Shown piece after piece: positions 9,683-22,620 of a stretch of DNA of 64,000 nt. Location: NCBI RefSeq assembly GCF_904849725.1, contig NC_058523.1, positions 207,355,689 to 207,419,688 of the forward strand. The letters are read 5' to 3'. The translations under genes were made by a program, and so were the position numbers. The notes under the pieces are model-generated. The model ran no database searches, was not told the origin of the DNA, and saw nothing but the letters and a program-made list of their open reading frames with translations. This DNA comes from Hordeum vulgare subsp. vulgare (Eukaryota; Streptophyta; Magnoliopsida; Poales; Poaceae). Position 1 is the first letter of the stretch; each line of letters opens with the position of its first letter.

Positions 9683-11636
9683 ACCAACTTAGGCCAAAAG
9701 CCTAAGCTTGGGGGAGTACGTGTTTCTCACCGACTTTACATTCTTGCTTATGCTTTCACTTTGCTCGTCGGTGTTCACACTTTGCCACTGTATCATCCAG
9801 GCTAGTTTATTTCGTTTTCTCATTTTCTTTTCGTGTGTCTGTCTAGTTTGAGAAAACCCAAAAAGAATTTCTTCTTCTTTTTTTGCTTGTTGGGAGCTTT
9901 CCCATGTAAATAGTTTTCTTTTTCTTTGGGTCAAGGTAGAAGATCATGATTACAATGTTTAGTGGCTCTCGCATGCATATCTGCTTATCTGTTAAAGAGC
10001 GAGATTACTTTGTCTTCTCCTTTGTGTTTGCCTGCAGATTCCAGATTTAGTCCAATACACGAGCACTCTTATTATTGTTCACATCATTCGGTCGTGCAAG
10101 TGAAAGGCAATAATGACGTTATATGATGAAGTGACTGAGCCTGGAAAAGCTGGTATGAACTCGATCTATTTTGTTTTTGTAAATATGACTAGCTCATCGT
10201 TCCGGATTCAGCTTTGTTGTGAGACAAACATGTTTGCAGTGACAACTTAGAGATCATAGTTGCTGATGCCATGCTTAATTAGCTAGGAGCTTATACTGGT
10301 TTGTCTTGGATGCCCACATGAATGTTGAGATGACTATGATGTAGTATGATAGGATGGTATCCTCCTTTGAATGATTCAAGTGGCTTGATTTGGCGCATGC
10401 TCATACATGTAGTTGAAACAAAATCAACATAGCCTCTATGATATTCATGTTCATGGTGATTTATGTCCTACTCATGCTTGCACTCAATGTTAGTTAATCT
10501 CAATGCATTTTGATCACTATTGTCGCTCTCTAGTTGGTCGCTTCCCAGTCTTTTGCTAGCTTTCACTTGTACTAAGCGGGAATAGTGCTTGTGCATCCAC
10601 TTCCCTAAACCCAAAGTTGTTCCATATGAGTCCACCATACCTACCTATATGCATTATCTACCTGCCGTTCCATGTAAATTTGCATGTGCCACTCTCTAAA
10701 TCTTGAAGAAATAATTTGTTTTACATGCCCGAACCGCTCATGTGGTGACAGGGGGCTATCAGTATCTTCCATTCTAGGCGTGTTATCCTCGATATGTGTT
10801 TATTCACTATCATTCACGAGAAAGGGGCCGGTAATTGGAATGCCCAGTTCCATGCTCAAATCGAAAAGATAATTGCAAACAAAACTCCCCCTGAATTGAT
10901 GTTCATATGGATGGCACCCAAGTATTCGGCTAGTCGTGGAGTGTGCTTGATTGGTGGTGCGGGAGTCAAAACTTTACTTTTCTGTTTGGGAACCGCCTAT
11001 AGCATGTGTAGCATGGAAAATGGTGAGAACTCTCAGTCATTGTGTTGACAATGAAAGAATGCCACCCAAAATTAGTATCTCTATTTTAAAAGCTTGAGCT
11101 TTGGCACCTCTGCAAATCAATGCTTCCCTCTTCGAAGGGCATGTCTATTTATTTTCCTGTTGAGTCATCCTCCTCTTGAAAAAGCACCAATTAGAGAGCA
11201 CCTCTGTCATTTTTATGATTTTCTTTTAACTGTGTTTTGTATGACTGTGACTGGATCTTCTTTGCCATGAATTACAATGTTTAGTCAGCCCTTGGTCTTT
11301 GAAGGTGCTCTGCATTTATGTTTTGCGGCCTCAGAAAGAGCTAGCGAGATACCATCTGTTCGTACTGCTTCATGATTGTTTTGATCGAAGTGTTGATGTT
11401 TCATACTTATTATTATTTGCTCGCTAGTTGATTATGCCATTGATATGAGTTTACCATGAGACCTAGATGTAATTTTCTTTTGTGGTTTGCTTACGATCTT
11501 GCTGAAATTCTGGATATGAGTTAGGCATAATTACAACAAGAAGATCAAATAGAGTTCGTCAAAGTTTTTCTTTTGTCTCTTTCAGTTTGTCAACTGAATT
11601 TCTTGAGGACAAGCTAGGCTTTAAGCTTGGGGGAGT
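9683..11636 (+). other. 3' non-coding internal region and polypurine tract
   Basis: About 1.95 kb without a supported gene. It ends in a polypurine tract (aagcttgggggagt, about 11623-11636) directly before the right LTR, as expected for plus-strand priming. A near-identical tract also occurs at about 9703-9717, just after the 3' ORF. Confidence 0.65.
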
Positions 11637-13054
11637 TGATACGTCTCCGTCATATCTAGTTTCGGAACTCTTTTGCCCTTGTTTTGGACTCTAATTTGCA
11701 TGATTTGAATGGAACTAACCTGGACTGACGCTGTTTTCAGCAGAATTGCCATGGTGTTGTTTTTGCGCAGAAATGAAAGTTCTCGGAATGACCTCGAAAT
11801 CTACGAGAATTTTGTTGGAATATATAAAAAATACTGGTGCAAGAATCAACTGGAGGGACGGAGCCAGGAGCCCACAAGCCCACCAGGCCCGCCCCCCCTA
11901 GTCGGGCCTGGCAGGCTTGTGAGCCCCTCGGAGCTCCGCCGCCCCCAATTCCAGCTCTATTTGTCCTCTTTCGTCCGGAAAAAATAAATGATAAGAGTTC
12001 ATCGCATTTTACGATATGGAGGCGCCGCCACCTCCTGTTCTTCCTCTGGAGGGCTGATCTGTAGTCCGTTTTATGCTCCGGAGAGGGGAGATCATCGCCA
12101 TCGTCATCATCAACCTTCCTTCATCGCCAATTCCATGATGCTCTTCACCGTCCGTGAGTAATCTCATCGTAGGCTTGCTGGACAGTGATGGGTTGGATGA
12201 GATCTATCATGTAATCGAGTTAGTTTTCACGGGGATTGATCCCTAGTATCCAGTATGTTCTGAGATTGATGTTGCTACTACTTTGCCATGCTTAATGCTT
12301 GTCACTAGGGCCCGAGTGCCATGATTTCAGATCGGAACCTATTATGTTGTTGCCAATATATATGTGTTTTAGATCCTATCTTGCAAGTTGTAGTCACCTA
12401 CTATGTGTTATGACCCGGCAACCCCGGAGTGACAATAGCCAGAACCACTCCCGGGGATGACCATAGTATGAGGAGTTCATGTATTCACCAAGTGTTAATG
12501 CGTTGGTCCGGTTCTTTATTAAAAGGAGAACCTTAATATCCCGTAGTTTCCATTAGGACCCCGCTGCCACGGGAGGGATGGACAATAGATGTCATGCAAG
12601 TTCTTTTCCCTAAGCATGTATGACTACATACGGAATACATGCCTACATTAGATTGACGAACTGGAGCTAGTTACTTATCTCTCCATGTTATAACTGTTGC
12701 ATGATGAATCACATCGGGCATAATCATCCATCACTGATCCAATGCCTACGAGTTTTTCCTACTGGTCCTTACTATGTTACTTTGCCGCTACTGCTGTCAC
12801 AACTGCTACTATTACTCTGTTGCTACTGCTCTTACTTTGCTGCTATTGGTTACCGTTGCTACTGTTTCTATCACACTACTTTGCTCCTGATACTTTGCTG
12901 CAGATACTAAATCTTTTAGGTGTGGTCGAATTGAAAACTCAACTGCTAATACTTGAGAATATTCTTTCGCTTCCCCTTGAGTCGAATCAATAAATTTGGG
13001 TTGAATACTCTACCCTCGAAAACTGTTGCGATCCCCTATACTTGTGGGTTATCA
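11637..13054 (+). repeat. Right LTR of the Sabrina/Athila-like element
   Basis: A 1418-bp LTR from TGATACGTCTCC to GTGGGTTATCA, directly after a polypurine tract. CCAAC at 13055-13059 matches CCAAC at 3630-3634 and is the 5-bp target duplication. It carries the GC-rich inverted repeat (11870-11924) and TGC-rich short repeats (about 12776-12905). Confidence 0.9.
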
Positions 13055-15470
13055 CCAACTCTCGCGCTCCTCTCACCTCCTCCGTGACCATAGTGAGATC
13101 AGGGAGCTTCTCCACCTCTCCCCTGAGCGAATCCCTGTGTGTAGCACCATCCTCCTCCACCTCCCGAATCGGCTCCGCCGTGGCCTCGTCGTCACCGGTG
13201 ACCTAGGGCCTCCACGTCGTTCCTTTGACAACCAGGAAGTCGGCGGCAATGCGTTGGTTCCATTCCTGCCATCGTTTGGGCATGAGGGCATCGGTTTCGC
13301 CGCAGGTGTGCCTCCCCTCCCCTCTGTCCAAAGGAGGAAGACGACCCCAACAGGCATGCCCCACCTGTCGGTGTCCCGTCTCTCCCCCTCTCTCCTCTCT
13401 TAGACACTGAATGCAGGGGCCCGCGCGTGAGTTTGAACCTCACATCGCACACTCCTCGGCTGTTGGCTGGCTAACTGGACGGTTGGCCAGTTGGGCCGGC
13501 CCAACAACGTGTTGTGCCAGGCCACGGCTAAGCCACCTTTTTCTTTTTATTTCTATTCTGTTTTAAAAGATTTTTGCACAGATTATTATTTAATAAATTT
13601 AATTATTTTTCCACCACAATTCTACTAGAAATGTGTAGAATTTAATTGACCTATTATAATAATTTTAATGAGAACTAGTTATAAATTAAAACACTTATTT
13701 TGAATACTTTAGCTCGTGTTAATTTGATTTTTAAAACCAGAGACAAATATTTTCATCGAAACTAGAGACAAATATTTTTAAAACTATAATATAGATTTAT
13801 TAGAATAGTATAACCTTTTTACAGTAGGTTTGTGCTCTGTTTTTGAGTGAGCTACTTATTTTATTACTATTACTACGACGATAGATTCCGCGTTTGATGA
13901 AGGAGTTGGACTCGAAGACCCCGAAGACCCCGGATACTTAGCTGATCAAGGTAAGCAGCCCTTTGACCATGTTTGAGCAAAATATTATTTGCATGCTAAG
14001 TAGAGCAATTATTTCCTTTGCATATGGTCATGAGTATTCGGTAAATCATTGATATGGTGTTACCGATGGCTCATCCGGAGCACTTGCATCTGAGAATGAT
14101 TCTACCACCTATGAGGGTCACGCTAATATTAAGTTGACAAGTAGACAGTAGTGCTACGCATAGTAGAAGCAAGATCATGATGATGGTAAAGTTAATATCA
14201 AAGGTTTACGAAAACCCTGTCGGGTGCCACTAATACCCGAGGGTGATGATGTTGAGTTGGTGGCAACTTATGAAGAAGTGGTGCACCGGGTGTATTTGGT
14301 GTGAGTGGTTCCGGAAATGGGATTAGATTTATGTTGTGTGGACGGTCCCAACCTTACATGTGCGACCACGTTACCCCTTTATGGAACGGGGCTTTGTTGA
14401 TTACTCTGGTCGGTGCTAGCAAAGAGCAACATTACTAGTGGCGGGAGTGATATGTGGTCACTCTCATGACGGGGTCGTACAAGGGAGGCCGACTATGCCG
14501 TTTTTACGTGTTCCGGGCACACCGTTAGTCCCCACATGGATGGTATGGTCTAGAGTCGGTGCTCGTAAGACGTACATCATGTGGGTTGGGTACCAATGGA
14601 GTGAAACACTTTGTCTATTATCGTCAGGGGAAAGGCTATTATCGGGTACTTACCTTGGGTATGTTATATACCGCGAGTCGTGGATGACACGAAAGTTTCC
14701 CAGATCTCGTGGGTACAGTGTACAACCTCTGCAGAGTGTAAAACTGTATGAATAGTCATGTCCACATTCAAGGACAGTTGAGTAATCCTTATTAAACTAC
14801 GTCTAGTCGTTTCGCACAAACAAAGTGTGTGTGTGTTCAAGGAGTTATGTGAAAGAGTTGATATGTCCAAGTTCGGTGACTTGGCATATCTGGTGAACAA
14901 GAAGTGTTCAGCCCTCAACAAATATGTTGATATTTGTAACATGTTATTTTGAACATCATCTAGCTTATGATTCATATCCATAACCATATATGACCATGTT
15001 TATTTACATTCAAAGCTTGATTTCCACCAATGCTGCATATCACTTATTATCGTACCAACTGCATTACCCATATCATGGGCTGTTTGCGAGTACATTCAAA
15101 AGTACTCGCTGGCTTGCCACTAGTTATGTTATTGATAAGACATGTAAGAACCGGAGTTTGGCTGAAGAATTCATCATCGAAGACGGACACACAAACTAGG
15201 ACGCTTCCCAGTCAGAATTCCTGTTGGTGAAGGCTGATGGCATGGGCTCCCGTTTATTCCCAATATTCCGCTAGTAGTTGTATCAGTGTGATTGGCCTTA
15301 TAGGCCCTACCGATGTGAGACGTGACCATGATGGTCATGTGTTGTATTACATGGTATGGTGGATGTAAGACTCTTAATATTTAGTATCTGCGTGTTCAGT
15401 GAGCATTGATATCTGGGATCACTGAGCATGTTCATTCAGCGATCTCGACTCGTAATTCAGCGTCCCCACA
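13055..15470 (+). repeat. 3' LTR of element A, right part
   Basis: Colinear with solo LTR A from about 51965 to 54335. Shared blocks include the AT-rich section after 13540, the 'gactcgaagaccccgaagacc' area (about 13910), and the end around 'catgggctgtttgcgag'. It ends cgtccccaca at 15470. The following bases, gtttag, belong to element C. The stretch 14438-14755 has an open frame but is LTR sequence and is not called as a gene. Confidence 0.87.
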
Positions 15471-17114
15471 GTTTAGTTCCCTGGAGGTGACATGTTTTGG
15501 TCTAAGAAGAAGTTTCTTATTTATCAGGATGTGATCAAGGCAAAGAAGAATATATATGTACCAGTCTAGTGGATTGATATGAACCATGTGAAGAAGGACC
15601 ATGCATACTTTGGTGAAGCTCTGCCATGGTGGAATAGCTTCACATTGAGGAGCTCATCACATTTCATCAAGATTTTGGTCCTGAGGTAGAGGCCCAATTC
15701 TTTATTACTGTCCACGTTCATGATGAGGGGCTTTAGCACCCAGTTGGCTTGCGCCCACACACTAAGCCTTCTGCTATAGCTAAGGAGAAGTTGCTGTCGT
15801 ACTATATTGTGAAGGAATCCCCATATGGTGAGGTCTCCCATGTTATGCCCCCATTCTGGAATGCCATGCATTGTATATTTGGCAACACACTATTTCCTCT
15901 CGTTGGCAACAAGGACTAGGTGCATTCATACCTGGTGGATATGCTTATGATGTGCAGAAGGGCGGACTCGCTCCTCTAGACCACTTGATGTATCTCACGT
16001 CATGTGGCGCGAGCTTCACTTAGCAGTCCTCCACCGTAAGGTCCCAATCTACGACCCTTACTTGTTTTACCTAATGAAGAAGAAGTGGGCGCATGCCTTC
16101 CCAGCTATTGAGTTACATGCTTCTATGTCGATTCACCATGAGCCTATTAAGTTGCGACAAAAGGACAAATGGGACAACACCACCACTACACCTGCTGCTG
16201 CCACTAGGGATTCTGAAGAGGATGAGGTTGCGGCTGAGGATGAGGCTGTTCTAGAGTCATGTGTGCCATCCTCTACTAAGCCGTCATGGGCCAAGAAGCT
16301 CACGGACCGGATGAAGACCTTGTTGTGCATGCCGGCGAAGGGGCAGTACATGACACATGTTGCTCAAAAGGAGAGCCGTCAGCACGACAAAGTGATTATG
16401 AGGAAGCTCGACGTGCACATCTCCAGCGGGTCTAAGGAGGACATCACTCCTGAGGCTGCATGGATGCAAAAGAACAATCTGAAGTGGGTTGAATCTGACA
16501 AGGAATCTGATGAGGAGACCGAGGACACGACTGATGAGGAGTATGTGGAGGGGTGTGATGGCTGAGTCATCTCCAGTTCGAGCTACGACCTGTGTCATAG
16601 CTGTACTCTAAGACTTTTTGGTATTCCCATGCCAAAGGGGGAGAGAGTGTAGGATTTGCGAGTTATCTCGTTTTCGTTATTTCTTTATTTGTTGAAATTT
16701 AGTTGCTTCGTTGGTTGTCTTTGCTTTTTGTGTGAAACTATGAGACGTCGTACTTTATCATATGGTGTGAGACATATGATATCTCTCCTTTATCTTTATT
16801 GTCTCACTATTATCCAGATATTAGTAGGTTGTGAGTCTTATTATCATGTGCCCTTATCGTTATGCTCACATGATATGCCTTGCTTCCATGCCTAATGTTT
16901 ATTCTATTTGTTGCAAGGATTGCCTCGTTTATGAAATCTAGGGGGAGTGCTTCTCTTTGGTTGTGTGCTGAACAGTCCATATCGCTTTTCTAAAGTATAA
17001 ACACATCCACGGGGAGCCTGTCTCTAGTTTGTAGATTTTGGGTTTGCATATGCTATTTCTATATCCTTTAGTGCAAATCATGTATTGTCATCAATCCCCC
17101 AAAAAGGGGGAGAT
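15471..17114 (+). mobile_element. Internal region of LTR element C (probably non-autonomous)
   Basis: Sequence right of LTR A reads as the body of another retroelement into which A inserted. A gag-like ORF lies at 16002-16565. From about 16565 it is non-coding, with several purine-rich 'gggggag' tracts (16630s, 16940s), and ends in a strong polypurine tract, aaaaagggggagat, at 17101-17114. No protease, RT or integrase is visible. Its left portion is outside the window. Confidence 0.65.
16002..16565 (+). CDS. Gag-like ORF of element C, partial or degraded
   Basis: An open frame of 187 residues. The first part, with VPIYDPYLFYLMKKKWAHAFP, resembles the ORF found in several Triticeae non-autonomous LTR elements. 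Residues are basic or Thr/Ala-rich in the middle (TTTTPAAATRDSEEDE) and the C terminus is acidic (SDEETEDTTDEEYVEG). Upstream in the same frame, pieces of similar protein are interrupted by stops, so the ATG at 16002 is probably internal to the ancestral ORF. It is likely a retroelement structural protein; no enzymatic motif is seen. Confidence 0.5.
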   Translation: MWRELHLAVLHRKVPIYDPYLFYLMKKKWAHAFPAIELHASMSIHHEPIKLRQKDKWDNTTTTPAAATRDSEEDEVAAEDEAVLESCVPSSTKPSWAKKLTDRMKTLLCMPAKGQYMTHVAQKESRQHDKVIMRKLDVHISSGSKEDITPEAAWMQKNNLKWVESDKESDEETEDTTDEEYVEGCDG

Positions 17115-17437
17115 TGTTAGGGCATATTTCTCCGTAAGTGGTTTTAGTTATTGATGGCAATACCTATGCGGACTAATCGTGTGCATTGAGCATTTTAGAT
17201 AATTCATGACTAGGCACAAGACGATTCGATGCCCCTCAGATTCTTTCGAAGACGGTTGCTTTCTACGTTTCTATTTGGTGTATTTGAGTCGTAGGAAAGC
17301 CGTACTAGTAAGAGGTGGTCCAGGTCGGAAAGTTTTGGGTGGAATCATCACGTACACATTTATATTGCACCACCTTTCCTTGCTACATAATGGAGCTCCA
17401 ACCTTGTTTTCCATGTATGTGCAAAAGGGCCAGTGGT

Positions 17438-17698
17438 AGTACCGCCCTAGGGGCGGTAGTAATTTTTTACTACCACTCCTTGGGCGGCACTACCGCTCTT
17501 TGGGCGGTAGAGGTTTTTTCACTACAGCTTCGTCCGACTTTTTGCACATCCTTTTCCCTCGAAAGTGGTATGCACGGCAATATTTTCTTACTACCGTGGT
17601 TGGTGAGCTGTCGAGCAGTATTACCGCTCTTAGGAGCGGTAGTACCGCTCCTAGTAAAGGTAGTACCGCTCCTAGTGGCGGTAGTACTGCTTGGCTAG
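17438..17698 (+). repeat. Cluster of palindromic ACTACCGC/GCGGTAGT repeats
   Basis: Two groups (about 17438-17513 and 17618-17698) of short units such as GTAGTACCGCTCCTAG and its inverse AGGAGCGGTAGTA, alternately on both strands. Many adjacent units can pair into hairpins. They sit in the U3 part of LTR C, upstream of the TATA-like site at 17740. Confidence 0.8.
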
Positions 17699-17739
17699 TG
17701 CAGTTGGTGGGTGGGTAACGTTTGGATTGTACCCCCCAC

Positions 17740-17748
17740 TATATAAAG
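17740..17748 (+). promoter_or_regulatory. TATA-like box in LTR C
   Basis: The sequence tatataaag follows a C-rich stretch and precedes pyrimidine-rich sequence, the layout of a plant core promoter inside an LTR. Activity is inferred only. Confidence 0.5.
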
Positions 17749-18367
17749 GTGTCTTCTTCCGTGAGAAACTCACCTCTTACCTCCCCAAGCTCCATTATTT
17801 GATTCCCCAACTAATCGCTTGAGGATCTTGTTACTCTTGGGGGTTTGAGCACCCTAGACGGTTGAGGTCACCTTGGAGCCACATTCCATTGTGGTGAAGC
17901 TTCGTGGTCTTGTTGGGAGCCTCCAAGCTTTGTGTGGAGATTGCCCCAACCTTGTTTGTAAAGGTCCGGTTGCCGCCTTCGAGGACACCAGTAGTGGAAT
18001 CACGGCATCTCGCATTATGTGAGGGAGTGAGGAGAATACGGTGGACCTAGTGTCTTTTTGGGGAGCATTGTGCCTCCACACCGCTCCAACAGAGACGTAC
18101 TTCCTGTCAAAGGGAAGGAACTTCGGTAACACATCCTCGTCTTCACCGGTTCCACTTCGGTTATATCGTACCTTTACTTTGTACTTATTATTGTTGTGGT
18201 GTATTCCTTCCTTGCACTTGTTATCCTTGTTGTTAGCATCATATAGGTTTCTCACCTAGTTGTTCATATAGAGAACCTTTTGTTGCTAACACTAACTTGT
18301 ATGGACAAGCTAAAAATTTGTAGTTTCCTATTCACCCCCCCTCTAGTCAACCATATCGATCCTTTCA

Positions 18368-18832
18368 GATGGGGTTTATTTGTATTGCTTGAGTTTACTT
18401 TGTCCACATCATGTCATTGTTCTCCATGCATTACTTTGTTTGAATTAATACTCTTGATGCATGCTGGATAGAGGTCAATGAGTGGAGTAATAGTAATAGG
18501 TGCACACAGGAGTCTGTCTATTTGTTTATGTACGTGATGCTTATCTACACATGATCATTGCTGTGAATATCGCATAACTATTTGTTTTTCTGTCTATTTC
18601 CCAACAATAATTTGTGTACCCACCGTGTGCTATTTTTCCATGAGAGATGCCATTAGGGAAAACCATTCGCCCCAAGGTCTATTCTCAACATATTGATAAA
18701 ACCTTCATTACCTTGCTGCCATTTACTTGTTTTTGTTCTATCTTTGTATCTACAATTATCTACACACCTCACTTGCTTGCAAATAACAAGATAGGAAGGA
18801 TTGACAACCCTCTTTCCCGCATTGGGTGCAAG
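18368..18832. other. Repeat-like DNA D, left part; ends in target site GCAAG
   Basis: About 465 bases between LTR C and the Copia LTR. No gene is seen. The last five bases, GCAAG (18828-18832), are repeated at 39694-39698. Across the insertion the sequence joins as 'gcattgggtgcaag' plus 'ttgtttgatc', reminiscent of Gypsy-type DNA, but I cannot name the family. Confidence 0.5.
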
Positions 18833-20548
18833 TGTTGGAAATATGCCCTAGGGGCAATAATAAATTGGTTATTATTATATTTCCTAGTTCATGATAATCG
18901 TTTATTATCCATGCTAGAATTGTATTGGTTGGAAACTCAAATACATGTGCGGATACATAGACAACACATTGTCCCTAGTGAGACTCTAATGGACTAGCTC
19001 GTTGCTCAAACATGGTCAAGGTTTCCTGACCATAGACAAGAGTTGTCATTTGATAACAGGATCACATCATTAGGAGAATGTTGTGATGGACAAGACCCAA
19101 AACTATGATAGTAGCATGTGATCGTCTTAGTTTATTTCTACTGTTTTCTACATGTCAAGTATGTGTTCCTATGAAAGTGAGATGATGCAACTCCCGGACA
19201 CCGGAGGAATGCCTTGTGTGTATCAAACGTCACAACATAAATGGGTGACTATAAAGGTGATCTACACGTATCTCCGAGGGTGTCTGTTGTGTTGGCGTTA
19301 ATCGAGACTGGGATTTGTCACTCCGTATGACGGAGAGGTATCTCTAGGGCCCAATCCATAATACAACATCACAAGAATCTTGAAAGAAATGTGACTAAGG
19401 AGTTATTTATGAGATCTAGTATTATGGAACGATTAAAGAGACTTCCCATAACGAGATTGAACTAGATATAGAGATATCGATGATCGAATCTCGGGCAAGT
19501 AACATGCCGATAGACAATGGGAATAGTATACGGGATTCATTGAATCCTTGACACTGTGGTTCGACCGATAAATACCTTCGTAGAATATGTAAGAGCCAAT
19601 ATGGACAACCAAGTCATCCTATTGGTTATTGTCTAGAGAGTGTCTCGGTCATGTCTGTATAGTTCTCGAACCCGCAGGGTCTGCACACTTAGGGTTTTGT
19701 GACGATTTGGTATTAATGAGTTATGCGTGGTAGTAAGAGAAAATTGTTTGGAGTCCTGGATGAGATCCTGGACGTCACTAGGAGCTCCGGAATGGTCCGG
19801 AGGTAAAGATTTATATATGGGAAGTCATATTTTGGCTACCGGAAAAGTTTTGTGTTTTACCGGTATTGTACTGGGAAGCTTCTAGAAGGTTCCGGAAACT
19901 TCCGAAGGAGTCCAGAAGTCCACCAAGGGTTCCACCACGTCCCAAGGGTTTTCATGGGCTGAGGGGAGATGTCGTGGCCTTATTGGGCCAAGCGCACAAG
20001 TCCCTCAAGGCCCATGCAGTTGGGAAAGGTGGAAACTCCACCTTTGTATGGAAAGCCTTGGGGGTGTTCCCCATGCCCCTCTACCTATATATATAGATGA
20101 TGGGGCACCCCAAGAGCAAACACGATGCCCTTGGCACCCCCTCTCTCTCCCTAGATCGTTTTCTCCTCCATTTGCAGTTTCGGTAGCGCTAGGTGTAGCC
20201 CTCCGGGGATAGCACCACCACAACCGCCCCCACGTCGTCGTGTTGCCGGGGAACTCACCTACTACTCCGCCCTCGCTCACTGGATCGAGGAGGCAGAGGT
20301 GTCATCAATATGTACGTGTGCTGAACACGGAAGTGCCATCCGCTCGAAACATGATTGGGAGTTCATGGCACGGATCGTGATTGGATCGCGAAGACATACC
20401 ACTACATCAACCTCGTTTTTAATGCTTCCACTTATCGAGCTACAAGGGTATGTGGATCCGATCTCTCCTCTCGTAGATGCTCATCACCATGGATAGGTCT
20501 TGTATGCGCGTAGGAAAACTTTTGTTTCCCATGCAACGTTCCCCAACA
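18833..20548 (+). repeat. 5' LTR of the BARE/Angela-like element
   Basis: A 1716-bp LTR. A TATA-like tatatatata lies at 20086-20095. Compared with the 3' LTR it lacks a block of about 50 bases around 20050-20070 (the 3' LTR has extra sequence near 39140-39195). It ends CCCCAACA at 20548. Confidence 0.92.
20086..20095 (+). promoter_or_regulatory. TATA-like box of the Copia 5' LTR
   Basis: tatatatata, with a counterpart ctatatatac at about 39229-39238 in the 3' LTR, at the position of the known BARE-type LTR promoter. Function is inferred from family knowledge. Confidence 0.55.
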
Positions 20549-20549
20549 C

Positions 20550-20562
20550 TGGCATCAGGAGC
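20550..20562 (+). other. Primer-binding site of the Copia element
   Basis: TGGCATCAGGAGC begins two bases after the LTR end. It is a decayed form of TGGTATCAGAGC, complementary to initiator Met tRNA. Confidence 0.8.
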
Positions 20563-21780
20563 TAGGTCTATGCGTAGATGACATCTCGAGTAGAACACAA
20601 AGGAGTTTTTGGGTGTTGATATTAAGATTGCTTCCCTCCTTTGTATTTTCTTGATTCGGCGGTATTGTTGGATGAAGCGGCCTAGACCAGCATTACTTAT
20701 ATGCTTACGAGAGATCTATTCCCTCGACTAACTTGCAACATGTTGCATAAGGATAGCTGGCGGGTATCTGTTTCTCCTACTTCAGTTTAATCGGATTTCA
20801 CAGAGGCAGTCCTTGGAGAAGGTTAAATAGCAACTTGTGTATCACGATTGTGGTTTTGCGTAAGGAAGATGCGATCATGCTAGATACCCATAGAAGCCAC
20901 GTAAAACACGCAACAACAAATTAGAGGACGTCTAACTTGTTTTTGCAGGGTATGTTGTGATATGATATGGCCAAAGACATGATATGATATATTTTATGTA
21001 TCAGATGATCATGTTGTAATAGTTAAATATCGACATGCACGTCGATGCTACGGCAACCGACAGGAGCCATAGTGTTGTCTTTAATTATTTTGTGCCTGGT
21101 GATGCTTTGCTCTATCGCTAGTTCAATATCTTTAGTAGTAATAACATAGTTGGAGCGACAACCTCGATTCCAGCACAATGATGGAGATCATGGTGTGGTG
21201 TCCGTGACAATGGAGATCCTGGCGGTGCTTTGGTGAAGGAGATCAAAAGCACAAGATGATGGCCATATCATGTCACTTATGATTTGCATGTGATGTAAAT
21301 ACTTTTATGCACCTTATTTCGCTTAGTATGACGGTAGCATTATCAGCTGATCCCTCACTAAAATTTCAAGATAAAATTGTGTTCTCCCTGAGTGTGCACC
21401 GTTGCAACAGTTCTTCATTTTCGATAAACCATGTGATGATCGGGTGTGATAGACTCTATGTTCACATACAGTAGGTGCAAGACAGTTTTGTACAAGTGGA
21501 ACACTTGGGTTAAACTTGATGAGCCTAGCATGTAGAGACATGGCCTTGGAACATAGGAGACCGAAAGGTCGAACATGAGTCATATAGTAGATATGATCAA
21601 CACAGAGATATTCACCATTGAAGCCAAGTGAGCTCACGTGATGATCGGACCTTGAGTTGGTGAATTTGGATCATGTGTCACTCAAATGACTGGAGGGATG
21701 TCAATTTCAGTGGGATTTCTTAAATAATATGATTAATTGAACTCATTATCATGAACATAGTCAAAATGTCTTTGGAAATT
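20563..21780 (+). other. Leader of the Copia element
   Basis: About 1.2 kb between primer site and gag without a supported gene. A long leader is usual in the BARE/Angela group. Confidence 0.5.
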
Positions 21781-21789
21781 ATGTTGTAG

Positions 21790-22620
21790 ATGATTAGCTT
21801 GCGTCGTAGCTCCCGTGGTTTTGATATGTTCCTAGACAAAACTAAGTTGAAAGATGATAGTAGCAATTATGCAGACTGGGTCCGTAAACTGAGGACTGAC
21901 CTCATTGTTGGACAGAAGGCTTTTGTCCTTAATGCCCCACTCGGTGTGCTACCCCCCACGAGCGTCGTCTATGGATATTGCGAACGTCTGAGATACACAT
22001 TTTCGATGACTACGTGATAGTTCAGTGCGTCATGCTTTCCAACTTAGAATTGAGGCGCCCATGACGTTTTGAACATGACGGAGCACATGAGATGTTCCAA
22101 GAGAGGAAATTAGGACTTCAGGCCCGTGCCCATGTTCATAGGTATAATACCTTCGACAAGATTCTTGGCTTGCAAAGTAAGCGAGAAAATCTCAATCGTT
22201 GAGCATCTGCTGAGATTGTCTGGGAACTACATTCGCTTGAATTGAGTGGGAGTTGATCTTCCAGATAAGATAGTGATTGACATAGTTCTCCAAAGCCACT
22301 ACCACCGAGCTACTGGATCTTCGTGATGAACTATAGCATATCAACGATGCACAAGATGATCCCTAAGTTATCCACGATGTTTGACACCGCAAAAGTAGTA
22401 ATCAAGTAGGAGCATCAATTGCTGATGGTTAGTAAAACCACTAGTTTCAACAAAGGCAAAGGGAAGAAGGGATACTTCATGAATGGAAAACCAGTTGTCG
22501 CTCTTGTAAAGAAACCGAAGGTTGAACCCAAACACGATACTAAGTTCTTTTGTTATGAGGGGAACGGTCACTCAAGCGGAACTATCCTAGGTACATGGTA
22601 ATAAGAAGTCTGGCAAAGTC
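21790..22620 (+). pseudogene. gag remnant of the Copia element
   Basis: The readable part at 21790-22017 contains FLDKTKLKDDSSNYADWVRKLR and VLNAPLG, the gag N-terminal pattern of BARE/Angela elements. Stops and shifts follow. At 22419-22601 a basic stretch (NKGKGKKGYFMNGKP) leads to FFCYEGNGHSSG, the decayed CCHC zinc knuckle. The product would be the capsid/nucleocapsid protein; it cannot be made as one piece. Confidence 0.75.

Larger units (their letters stand above)
17115..18367 (+). repeat. 3' LTR of element C
   Basis: Begins TGTTAGGGCATATTTCTCC immediately after a polypurine tract and ends in ...CCATATCGATCCTTTCA, giving a TG...CA LTR of 1253 bp. A TATA-like tatataaag sits at 17740-17748, suitable as the LTR promoter. 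It contains the GGCGGTAG/CTACCGCC repeat cluster described separately. The partner LTR is outside the window. Confidence 0.75.

Noticed and set aside
14438..14755. Open frame of 105 codons in LTR A
   Set aside because: The corresponding part of solo LTR A (53315-53518) has the frame broken differently, and no domain is seen; treated as LTR sequence.
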